From contig JAKDIS010000122.1 in the NCBI GenBank assembly GCA_030450335.1, forward strand, positions 1-7,066: a stretch of 7,066 nucleotides of DNA. The letters are read 5' to 3'. This DNA comes from Corynebacterium sp. (GTDB lineage: Bacteria > Actinomycetota > Actinomycetes > Mycobacteriales > Mycobacteriaceae). Every line of letters begins with the position of its first letter. Within the stretch, counting starts at the first letter, position 1. A program made the translations under genes and the position numbers. Under the pieces are notes generated by a model. It did not search any database, was not told the DNA's origin, and worked only from the letters and a program-made list of their open reading frames with translations. Below are positions 1 to 5,216 of the stretch, piece by piece.

Positions 1-49
1 ACCCGTCCCGGAAGCGGCCACGGTGGCGGGGACGGGACGGGCGGACGGC

Positions 50-529
50 TCAGGCCACGCGGACGATGAGCTCGACCTCGACCGGGCTCCCCAGCGGGAG
101 CTCGGCGACGCCGACGGCACTGCGGGCGTGCGCCCCGGCGTCGCCGAAGACCTCGCCGAGGAGTTCGGACGCACCGTTGACGACGGCGGGCTGTCCGCCG
201 AATCCGGCGGCCGAGGCGACGAAGCCGACGACCTTGACGACCTGCACGACGTTGTCGATGCCGACGAGGTCGTGGACGGCGGCCAGGGCGTTGAGCGTGG
301 CGGTGCGGGCGTACGCCGCAGCGTCCTCGGGGGACACCGCGGCATCCTCGGCACCCACGGAGCCGGTCACGGGCAACCGGCCGTCGACGAAGGGCAGCTG
401 GCCGGAGGTGAACACGAGGTCACCGGTGCGCACGGCGGGCACGTAGTCCGCGACCGGCGCGGCGACCGGGGGGAGGGTGAGACCGAGCTCACCGAGCCGG
501 GCGGAGACGCGGCCCCCGTCGACCGGCAC
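50..529 (-). CDS. RidA/YjgF-family protein
   Basis: The 159-residue protein belongs to the RidA/YER057c/UK114 superfamily. Archetypal members hydrolyse reactive enamine/imine intermediates released by PLP enzymes in the cytosol; this slightly long subgroup (usual core about 130) has no function I can state with confidence. Visible family features are SGQLP at 42-46, and near the end HARSAVGVAELP (135-146), whose R136 aligns with the substrate-carboxylate arginine of RidA, followed by the VEVEL strand with E151 and E153. The start is GTG at 529-527, overlapping the TAG stop of the DUF4177 gene by one base (TAGTG). A GGGAG ribosome site lies just upstream inside that gene, so translational coupling is likely. 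By synteny it corresponds to Rv3678c. The family call is firm; the substrate is unknown. Confidence 0.93.
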   Translation of the reverse strand: MPVDGGRVSARLGELGLTLPPVAAPVADYVPAVRTGDLVFTSGQLPFVDGRLPVTGSVGAEDAAVSPEDAAAYARTATLNALAAVHDLVGIDNVVQVVKVVGFVASAAGFGGQPAVVNGASELLGEVFGDAGAHARSAVGVAELPLGSPVEVELIVRVA

Positions 530-681
530 TACTTCTCCCGCTTCAGGTAGGCGACGTGCTGCTCACCGGTCGGGCCGGGGAGGACCGAGACGAGTTCCCA
601 GCCGTCCTCACCCCAGTTGTCGAGGATCTGCTTGGTGGCGTGGGTCAGGAGCGGAACGGTGACGTATTCCCATTGAGTCAT
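529..681 (-). CDS. Small DUF4177-family protein
   Basis: This 50-residue protein begins MTQWEYVTVPLL and has the short DUF4177 signature: an N-terminal WEY strand, a helix, then GEDGWELVSVLPG (24-36) and a final strand ending AYLKREK. The function of the family is unknown; it is a small, probably soluble alpha/beta protein. The reading frame stays open further upstream, but only the ATG at 681-679 gives the family N-terminus, and the upstream part is the whcA gene in another frame. There is no Shine-Dalgarno sequence before the ATG; instead a TATACT hexamer ends 7 nt upstream, predicting a leaderless transcript in addition to read-through from whcA, whose stop is 26 bases away. The stop overlaps the start of the RidA-like gene. 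It is probably the counterpart of Rv3678A. Confidence 0.9.
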   Translation of the reverse strand: MTQWEYVTVPLLTHATKQILDNWGEDGWELVSVLPGPTGEQHVAYLKREK

Positions 682-688
682 GTCGACG

Positions 689-694
689 AGTATA
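689..694 (-). promoter_or_regulatory. -10 element of a leaderless promoter for the DUF4177 gene
   Basis: TATACT on the minus strand fits the corynebacterial -10 consensus TANANT. Exactly 7 nt (CGTCGAC) separate it from the ATG, placing the transcription start at or one base before the start codon. No clear -35 hexamer is seen at 16-18 nt. The site lies in the 26-bp gap after whcA, so it would give the DUF4177 and RidA-like genes expression independent of whcA. Confidence 0.6.
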
Positions 695-707
695 CAAATG
701 TCCCGGC

Positions 708-1112
708 TCAGGCCTGGGACGCCTCGAGCTGGCCGGCGAAGAAGTCGGCCCAGCTCTCGACCTCGGGGTGCTTGCGCAGCAGGGCACGGCGCTGACGCTC
801 GGTCATGCCGCCCCACACGCCGAACTCCACGTCGTTGTCGAGGGCGTCCGCACGGCACTGGAGCACGACCGGGCAGTGGCGGCAGATGGCCACGGCCTTG
901 CGCTGCGCGGCCCCCCGGACGAACAGCTCCTCGGGGTCGATGTTGCGGCAGTGCGCCTGGGTGATCCATTCGCCACGGTTGTTGAAGGACTCGCGGGTGG
1001 TGACCTGCCCGGCCGTGCGGTGCAGCACACCCTGGCTGCCGCTGCGAACATCGGGGGCTGCGGCGGCCTCAACGTCGGTGGAGGTGTCGGGGCGTTGGAG
1101 TGAAGCGGTCAT
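708..1112 (-). CDS. whcA: WhiB-family [4Fe-4S] regulator, WhcA/WhiB4 type
   Basis: The 134-residue protein is a WhiB-like iron-sulfur regulator. Four cysteines, C55, C77, C80 and C86, in the C-Xn-CxxC-X5-C pattern (CRHCPVVLQC at 77-86), would ligate a redox- and NO-sensitive [4Fe-4S] cluster. The GVWGG turn at 98-102 is followed by a basic segment (RQRRALLRK, 107-115) that contacts DNA or the sigma-factor complex in this family. Residues 1-40 are a poorly conserved extension. The start is the ATG at 1112-1110, with GGAAGGA four bases upstream; the frame is open further upstream but without family sequence. Head-to-head position with the PBP gene matches Rv3681c (whiB4)/Rv3682 and C. glutamicum whcA (cg0337), which has been linked to oxidative-stress responses. 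A CRP-type site overlaps its predicted promoter. The paralogue assignment rests mainly on synteny. Confidence 0.93.
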   Translation of the reverse strand: MTASLQRPDTSTDVEAAAAPDVRSGSQGVLHRTAGQVTTRESFNNRGEWITQAHCRNIDPEELFVRGAAQRKAVAICRHCPVVLQCRADALDNDVEFGVWGGMTERQRRALLRKHPEVESWADFFAGQLEASQA

Positions 1113-1116
1113 GATG

Positions 1117-1123
1117 TCCTTCC
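1117..1123 (-). promoter_or_regulatory. Ribosome binding site of whcA
   Basis: GGAAGGA on the minus strand lies 4 nt before the ATG at 1112. It is a strong Shine-Dalgarno match and fixes the whcA start against the upstream extension of the reading frame, in contrast to the four genes here that lack one. Confidence 0.75.
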
Positions 1124-1146
1124 GCTGTGGATGGTGGCCGGGGGGT

Positions 1147-1191
1147 TGATGATCCCCGGCTCCGGAGATCTGACCCCGGAAGTGATCATCA
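1147..1191 (-). other. Hairpin in the predicted whcA 5' leader
   Basis: A perfect 8-bp inverted repeat, TGATGATC / GATCATCA (1147-1154 and 1184-1191), encloses 29 bases that can fold again through their CCGG-containing segments (including the palindrome CTCCGGAG at 1160-1167). If transcription of whcA starts near 1198, the hairpin begins only about 7 nt from the mRNA 5' end and ends about 34 nt before the start codon. There is no U-tract, so it is not an intrinsic terminator. It could stabilise the mRNA or act as a protein-binding palindrome. Confidence 0.5.
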
Positions 1192-1201
1192 GCAAACTGG
1201 G

Positions 1202-1217
1202 TGTAAGTGTATTCACA
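1202..1217. promoter_or_regulatory. CRP/GlxR-type operator overlapping the whcA promoter
   Basis: TGTAA-N6-TCACA on the plus strand matches the CRP/GlxR consensus TGTGA-N6-TCACA at 9 of 10 half-site positions. It covers the predicted -10 of whcA (1206-1211), a position where binding would be expected to repress. In Corynebacterium the cAMP-responsive regulator for such sites is GlxR. No binding evidence is available from sequence alone. Confidence 0.55.
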
Positions 1218-1235
1218 CAGATTTAGAAGTGTCGA
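1206..1235 (-). promoter_or_regulatory. Predicted whcA promoter
   Basis: On the minus strand TCGACA (1235-1230, 5 of 6 to TTGACA) is followed by an 18-nt spacer and TACACT (1211-1206, a TANANT -10). The predicted start is near 1199-1197, giving a leader of about 87 nt that carries the hairpin and the whcA ribosome site. Confidence 0.5.
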
Positions 1236-1429
1236 ATCGCACATATGCCGAGAACCTGTGCGGCACGTCACCGGGCGCCCGCGACGAGGGTCCGGGCCAT
1301 GCCCACGCGGTCCGTCGCGCCGTCCGGCCCGCCACTGCTCCACCACGGGCCCCGCCACAGTGCCTTCTCACCCACCCACGGCACACTCGGCGCCGTCGCG
1401 CAGCGGAATGGAATGATCGCCACAGAAGA

Positions 1430-1445
1430 TGTGCTGGTCATCACA
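1430..1445. promoter_or_regulatory. CRP/GlxR-type operator, upstream site
   Basis: TGTGC-N6-TCACA matches TGTGA-N6-TCACA at 9 of 10 half-site positions. Its centre (1437.5) is about 41 bp upstream of the start predicted from the TACAAT hexamer at 1466-1471. That is the classical class II activating position, and it overlaps where a -35 element would lie; no good -35 is present there. Confidence 0.55.
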
Positions 1446-1465
1446 CTACGGCACCACAATGACGG

Positions 1466-1471
1466 TACAAT
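1466..1471 (+). promoter_or_regulatory. -10 element of a distal promoter upstream of the PBP gene
   Basis: TACAAT fits TANANT. The -35 region (ACACTA at 17 nt spacing) does not resemble TTGACA, as is common for activator-dependent promoters. The start would be near 1478, leaving 234 nt to the PBP start codon. It therefore makes either a long PBP leader or a separate short transcript. The call depends on the hexamer and on the two flanking CRP-like sites. Confidence 0.4.
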
Positions 1472-1486
1472 GTGATGTCCGTCACC
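1471..1486. promoter_or_regulatory. CRP/GlxR-type operator, downstream site
   Basis: TGTGATGTCCGTCACC matches TGTGA-N6-TCACA at 9 of 10 half-site positions. It starts on the last base of the TACAAT hexamer and is centred on the predicted transcription start, where occupancy would block initiation. Its centre is 41 bp from that of the site at 1430-1445, about four helical turns, so both would face the same side of the DNA. Confidence 0.6.
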
Positions 1487-1698
1487 ACTTGACCGTTCCC
1501 TCGCCACCCGGCCACGGTCGCTGCTACCGACGGCCCCGGCGACGCGCCGCCGGCGCCTCACCGCCGCCCCTCCGAAACCCCGCACACGACCTCCGCGGAA
1601 CGTCCGACGGCGCAGCCCTGCGCCACCCCCGCACGCTCCCCCTGCCGGGGACCGATCGGCGATACCGGCACGGGCTCCCCATCACAGGGGCCATCCGA

Positions 1699-1704
1699 TA
1701 CGCT
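1699..1704 (+). promoter_or_regulatory. -10 element of a leaderless promoter for the PBP gene
   Basis: TACGCT, a weaker -10 (TAnnnT), ends exactly 7 nt before the GTG at 1712. No ribosome site precedes that GTG, so a leaderless mRNA is the simplest reading. No -35 is recognisable. Confidence 0.45.
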
Positions 1705-1711
1705 GCTGTGT

Positions 1712-3898
1712 GTGACTTACCTCAAGAGCGCAGCCACACTCGTCCTCGCCGTCGTGATGGTGGGCGCACTCACCGCCTTCGCCGTCGTCCCACTGGTCGG
1801 CGGCGCGGGCCTGGTGGTCAACGCCGGCTCGGACACCGTCGACAGCGACCTCGCCGACATCGACGACAACGAGTCGCTGCCGGAGGTCAGCACCGTCACC
1901 GACCGTGAGGGCAACACGCTGGCCACCCTCTACGACCAGCGCCGCTACTCCGTCGGGGCGGACGAGATCTCCGACACCATGAAGGACGCCATCGTCGCCA
2001 TCGAGGACCGTCGCTTCTACGAGCACGACGGGGTGGACGTGCGGGGCACCCTGCGCGCCCTGGCCGCGAACTTCTCCAGCGGCGGGGTCGAGCAGGGTGC
2101 CTCCACCATCGACCAGCAGTACATCAAGAACTACCTGCTGCTCATCGACGCCGCGGACGACGAGGAACGCGCCGCCGCCACCGAGACCTCGGCGTCGCGC
2201 AAGCTGCGCGAGATGAAGATGGCCACCGACCTGGAGAAGCGCTACTCCAAGGACGAGATCCTCACCCGGTACCTCAACCTCATCTCCTTCGGTAACGGCG
2301 CCTACGGCATCGAGGCCGCCGCGCGCACCTACTTCTCCACCACCGCCGACCAGCTCACCGTGCCGCAGTCCGCCCTGCTGGCCGGCATGGTGCAGTCCAC
2401 CAGCGCCCACGACCCGTGGACGAACCCGGAGAGCGCCCAGGCCCGGCGCGACGCCGTGCTCAACTCCATGGTGGAGACCGGCGCCCTGGGTCCCGCCGAG
2501 CGCGACCGCTACGTGGCCGAACCCCTCGGCGTGAACGAGAGCCCCGTGGGCCAGGCGAACGGCTGCATCGGCGCGGACAACGCCGGTTTCTTCTGCGACT
2601 ACGTGCTGTCGTACCTGGAGAACCACGACCTGGACACCGCCGAGCTCGCCCGTGGCGGCTACACGGTGCGCACCACCCTGGACCCGGCAGCGCAGGAGAC
2701 GGCCGTGAACGCGGTACGCGCCCAGGCCGACCCGTCCACCCCGGGTGTGTCGCTGACCTCCAACTTCATCGCACCGACGGACGACGCCCACGAGGTCGTC
2801 GCCATGGCGTCCTCGCGTACCTACGGGCTCGACGCGGACGTCAGCGAGACCGTCCTGCCGGTGACCCACACCTCCGAGGGCAACGGCGCCGGCAGCGTGT
2901 TCAAGATCTTCGCCGCCGCGGCCGCCATGGAGAACGGCATGGGCCTGAACACCAGCCTCGACGTTCCCAACCGCATCGAGGTCTCCGGCATGGGCAGCGG
3001 CGGTGCGGAAGGATGCCCGGCCAACCGCTACTGCGTGGAGAACGCCGGCGACTTCAAGTCGAAGATGAGCCTGCGCGAGGCACTGGCCACCAGCCCCAAC
3101 ACCCCCTTCGTGGCCATGGCGGAGAAGCTCGGCACCGAGCGGATGACCGACATCGCCGTGGACCTGGGCCTGCGCTCCTACGGCGAGGCGGGCTCCTACG
3201 ACGGCGAGCAGTCCGTGGCCGACTTCATCAAGGACAGCAACCTGGGCTCCTTCGTGCTGGGCCCGCTGGAGGTCAACCCCCTGGAGCTGGCGAACGTCTC
3301 CGCCAGCCTCGCCGACCACGGCCGCTGGTGCGAGCCCTCCCCCGTCCTGTCGGTCACCGACCACGACGGGCAGGACGTGGCGCTGGACACCCCGGACTGC
3401 GAGCAGGCGCTCTCCTCCGGTGTGGCGGACGCCCTGGCCAACGGCATGGGCGGGGACGTCGCGGACGGCACCGCGTCCGGCGCGGCCGACGCGTCCGGCT
3501 GGGGCGGGCCGATCTCGGCGAAGACCGGCACCACCGAGACCAGCCTGTCGGCGGCCTTCCTGGGCTTCACCCCGGGCCTGGCGGGCGCGACGTACGCCTT
3601 CAACGACGGCTCGCAGGCCTCCCCACTGTGCACCGGGCCGCTGCGCCAGTGCGGCGAGGGCAACCTCTACGGCGGCAACGAGCCGGCGCGGGCGTTCTTC
3701 ACCGCGGCGAACTCCATGGTCGGAAGCTACGGCGGTGCGGGCCTGCCCTCCTACAACCGTGACTACGACCGCGGCAACCCCGCGCGCTACCGCAGTGCGG
3801 CGAACGACACGGCGACGGGCGGTGCGTCCGGAACAGGATCGTCCGGGACGGCCACCCGTGAGACCGGCTGGGACATGACCCTCGACGAGTTCGACTAG
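1712..3898 (+). CDS. ponA2: Bifunctional class A penicillin-binding protein (PonA2/Pbp1a type)
   Basis: The 728-residue membrane-anchored peptidoglycan synthase polymerises lipid II and cross-links glycan strands outside the membrane. After a 5-residue cytoplasmic tail, residues 6-36 form the anchor. The GT51 glycosyltransferase domain (about 65-270) shows EDRRFYEHDGVD (98-109, catalytic E98), GASTIDQQYIKN (129-140; D replaces the usual T of STITQQ), RKLRE (163-167), KDEILTRYLN (180-189) and GNGAYGIEAAARTYF (194-208). The transpeptidase domain (about 345-675) has SVFK with nucleophile S395, SPN (461-463) and KTGTT (604-608), so both active sites look intact. Eight cysteines (285 to 647) are all extracytoplasmic. 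No PASTA domain follows, unlike M. tuberculosis PonA2; the tail from about 690 is Gly/Ser/Thr-rich and ends acidic. The GTG start has no ribosome site. It is divergent from whcA, as Rv3682 is from whiB4. Confidence 0.95.
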   Translation: MTYLKSAATLVLAVVMVGALTAFAVVPLVGGAGLVVNAGSDTVDSDLADIDDNESLPEVSTVTDREGNTLATLYDQRRYSVGADEISDTMKDAIVAIEDRRFYEHDGVDVRGTLRALAANFSSGGVEQGASTIDQQYIKNYLLLIDAADDEERAAATETSASRKLREMKMATDLEKRYSKDEILTRYLNLISFGNGAYGIEAAARTYFSTTADQLTVPQSALLAGMVQSTSAHDPWTNPESAQARRDAVLNSMVETGALGPAERDRYVAEPLGVNESPVGQANGCIGADNAGFFCDYVLSYLENHDLDTAELARGGYTVRTTLDPAAQETAVNAVRAQADPSTPGVSLTSNFIAPTDDAHEVVAMASSRTYGLDADVSETVLPVTHTSEGNGAGSVFKIFAAAAAMENGMGLNTSLDVPNRIEVSGMGSGGAEGCPANRYCVENAGDFKSKMSLREALATSPNTPFVAMAEKLGTERMTDIAVDLGLRSYGEAGSYDGEQSVADFIKDSNLGSFVLGPLEVNPLELANVSASLADHGRWCEPSPVLSVTDHDGQDVALDTPDCEQALSSGVADALANGMGGDVADGTASGAADASGWGGPISAKTGTTETSLSAAFLGFTPGLAGATYAFNDGSQASPLCTGPLRQCGEGNLYGGNEPARAFFTAANSMVGSYGGAGLPSYNRDYDRGNPARYRSAANDTATGGASGTGSSGTATRETGWDMTLDEFD

Positions 3899-3917
3899 GC
3901 CACGTCCCACCCGCCGT

Positions 3918-3923
3918 TACACT
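3918..3923 (+). promoter_or_regulatory. -10 element of a leaderless promoter for the phosphoesterase gene
   Basis: TACACT (TANANT) lies in the 32-bp gap after the PBP stop and ends exactly 7 nt (GGGCAGG) before the GTG at 3931, predicting a start at 3930-3931. No -35 is recognisable. The GGGCAGG could also be read as a weak purine-rich ribosome site immediately against the GTG, too close to be optimal. Confidence 0.55.
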
Positions 3924-3930
3924 GGGCAGG

Positions 3931-4884
3931 GTGACTAGCCGAGACCTCCCAGACAACAGTTCCGCACGCGCCCGCGGCGTCCTCTCCTCCGCCCTGCGCG
4001 CCACCGGCGCACTCGCCGCGCTCGGCGTGGCCACGGCGGCCGCCGCCGTCGTCGAGACCCGCGCCTTCGTCCTGCACGAGGTGACCGTGCCCGCGCTCGA
4101 GCCGGGCACGCTGCCGGAGGGGCAGGACGACTTCAGGATCCTGCACGTCTCCGACCTGCACATGCTCGCCGACCAGAAGATCAAGCAGGGCTGGGTCGCC
4201 TCGCTCGACGCCCTGGAACCCGACCTGGTGGTCAACACCGGCGACAACCTCGGCGAGGAACAGGCTGTGCCGGGCGTCCTGCGTGCGCTGGGTCCGCTGC
4301 TGCGCCGTCCGGGTGTGTTCATCTTCGGCAGCAACGACTACTACGCGCCGCACCCGGTGAACCCCTTCAACTACCTGCTGGGCAAGCGCAACAAGCCCAG
4401 CGACGTGGAGCTGCCGTGGCGCGGCATGCGCGCCGCCTTCGTGGAGCACGGTTGGGAGGACGCCACCCACCGGCGCGTGGACTTCGCCACCTCCGGGGTG
4501 AAGCTCGCCGTGGGCGGTGTGGACGACCCGCACCTCGACCGGGACGACTACGGGGCCCTCGGCGGCCCGCCGAACCCCGAGGCCGACCTGGCGATCGGCC
4601 TGGCGCACTCCCCGGAGCCCCGGGTGCTCGACGAGTTCGCCGCCGACGGCTACCAGCTGATGATGGCCGGGCACACCCACGGCGGTCAGCTGTGTCTGCC
4701 CGGCGGGCGGGCGATCGTGACGAACTGCGGGATCGACCGCTCCCGGGTCTCCGGGTTGTCGCGGTGGTCCGAGCGGATGTGGCTGCACGTGACCAACGGG
4801 TTGGGGACGTCGAAGTACGTGCCCTTCCGGATGTTCTGCCGCCCGTCGGCGACCCTGGTCCGGGTGGTGGAGCGGGAGTCCTGA
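3931..4884 (+). CDS. Calcineurin-like metallophosphoesterase
   Basis: The 317-residue protein has the metallophosphoesterase blocks in order: SDLH (74-77; D75 and H77 metal ligands), TGDN (103-106), GSND (133-136, where the family normally has GNHD), AHSP (226-229; H226) and GHTHGGQ (247-253). This is the YaeI/YkuE-like group of dinuclear-metal phosphoesterases; its substrate here is unknown. Residues 22-46 (ALRATGALAALGVATAAAAVVETRA) are hydrophobic and could be a signal anchor, placing the enzyme at the membrane, with the domain starting near DDFRILHVSDLH (66-77). The GTG start is preceded by a -10 motif rather than a good ribosome site. It follows the PBP gene by 32 bp, as Rv3683 follows ponA2, which suggests an envelope-related role by association only. 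Confidence 0.9.
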   Translation: MTSRDLPDNSSARARGVLSSALRATGALAALGVATAAAAVVETRAFVLHEVTVPALEPGTLPEGQDDFRILHVSDLHMLADQKIKQGWVASLDALEPDLVVNTGDNLGEEQAVPGVLRALGPLLRRPGVFIFGSNDYYAPHPVNPFNYLLGKRNKPSDVELPWRGMRAAFVEHGWEDATHRRVDFATSGVKLAVGGVDDPHLDRDDYGALGGPPNPEADLAIGLAHSPEPRVLDEFAADGYQLMMAGHTHGGQLCLPGGRAIVTNCGIDRSRVSGLSRWSERMWLHVTNGLGTSKYVPFRMFCRPSATLVRVVERES

Positions 4885-4916
4885 CGCGACCCGTTGCGCG
4901 GCCGTGTGCAGGTGTT

Positions 4917-4946
4917 TTGCCACGGGGCCGGAAGTCCGTCTATAGT
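4917..4946 (+). promoter_or_regulatory. Promoter of the tRNA-Pro gene
   Basis: TTGCCA (4917-4922, 5 of 6 to TTGACA), an 18-nt spacer and TATAGT (4941-4946, TANANT) form the best-matched sigma-70-type promoter in the window. The predicted start near 4953 leaves a precursor leader of about 50 nt for 5' processing. Confidence 0.75.
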
Positions 4947-5002
4947 GCTTACCTGTTGCGACACAGAGAAACCCGCGAGGGTTGATCCGTGCCGTTCCAG
5001 AC

Positions 5003-5076
5003 CGGGGTATGGCGCAGCTTGGCAGCGCGCTTCGTTCGGGACGAAGAGGTCGTGGGTTCAAATCCCGCTACCCCGA
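5003..5076 (+). tRNA. tRNA-Pro (anticodon CGG)
   Basis: A complete cloverleaf is visible. The acceptor stem CGGGGTA (5003-5009) pairs with TACCCCG (5069-5075), with discriminator A at 5076. The D arm contains GCGCAGCTTGGCAGCGC. The anticodon stem CTTCG/CGAAG (5030-5034, 5042-5046) closes the loop TTCGGGA with anticodon CGG at 5037-5039, reading proline CCG codons; G at position 37 is typical of tRNA-Pro. The T arm contains GTTCAAATC. The 3' CCA is not encoded (ACA follows), so it must be added by the nucleotidyltransferase. The gene stands alone between its own promoter and a terminator. Confidence 0.97.
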
Positions 5077-5083
5077 CAGCCAG

Positions 5084-5134
5084 AGGAACACCCTCCGACC
5101 TGCAGACGCAGGACGGAGGGTGTTCCTTTTCTTT
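5084..5134 (+). terminator. Intrinsic terminator of the tRNA-Pro unit
   Basis: A perfect 14-bp stem (5084-5097 with 5114-5127) is extended past an A/A mismatch by a 5-bp inner stem CCTGC/GCAGG (5099-5103, 5108-5112) and is followed by TTTTCTTT (5127-5134). It begins 8 nt after the tRNA. There is no T-run on the other strand, so it is unidirectional and isolates the acyl-CoA dehydrogenase-like gene from the tRNA. Confidence 0.93.
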
Positions 5135-5203
5135 GCGTGGGATCCGGGTGACCGGCCGCAGGAGGCCACCCTCAGGGGTGTTTCCCGCGTAGGCCGCCAC
5201 TTC

Positions 5204-5209
5204 TAGCGT
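5204..5209 (+). promoter_or_regulatory. -10 element of a leaderless promoter for the acyl-CoA dehydrogenase-like gene
   Basis: TAGCGT (TAnnnT) ends exactly 7 nt (GGAACCG) before the ATG at 5217. This favours that ATG over the in-frame GTG at 5208, which overlaps the -10 itself. A weak TTTCCC (5181-5186) sits 17 nt upstream. Confidence 0.5.
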
Positions 5210-5216
5210 GGAACCG

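Larger units (their letters stand above)
1113..1711. other. Divergent intergenic region between whcA and the PBP gene
   Basis: The 599 bp between the two divergent starts contain no reading frame with a ribosome site or recognisable protein. The part near whcA (1113-1235) holds its leader and promoter. Bases 1264-1429 show nothing I can name. Bases 1430-1486 hold two CRP-like sites around a -10 hexamer. Bases 1490-1698 are very GC-rich and contain an imperfect hairpin (1639-1648 with 1665-1674, one C/C mismatch) around the palindrome CCGATCGG, without a T-tract. The last bases carry the leaderless -10 of the PBP gene. Confidence 0.6.

Noticed and set aside
1..21. A GTG at 21-19 on the minus strand that could start the next gene (an MBL-fold hydrolase is expected by synteny).
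   Set aside because: Only seven codons are visible and there is no ribosome site or -10 at the right place, so it cannot be supported.
1268..1585. A 105-codon minus-strand frame in the whcA-PBP intergenic region, and a plus-strand frame from 1429.
   Set aside because: Both have Arg/Pro/Ser-rich composition typical of random frames in GC-rich DNA, with no ribosome site and no recognisable family.
1639..1674. Imperfect hairpin upstream of the PBP gene as an intrinsic terminator.
   Set aside because: There is no T-tract after it on either strand; it is noted only as possible leader structure.
1711..1726. TGTGA-N6-TCAAG at the PBP start codon as a fourth CRP-type site.
   Set aside because: Only 8 of 10 half-site positions match, and two of the mismatches fall in the same arm.
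1682..3910. A 742-codon minus-strand frame across the whole PBP gene, and a 448-codon plus frame at 2416-3762.
   Set aside because: These are antisense or shifted shadows of the PBP gene, with Gly/Val/Arg- or Arg/Pro-rich low-complexity translations; the PBP frame has all catalytic motifs.
5003..5076. The tRNA-Pro 3' end as an attachment site for an integrated element.
   Set aside because: There is no integrase gene, no duplicated tRNA 3' segment and no foreign-looking gene block next to it; a normal terminator follows directly.
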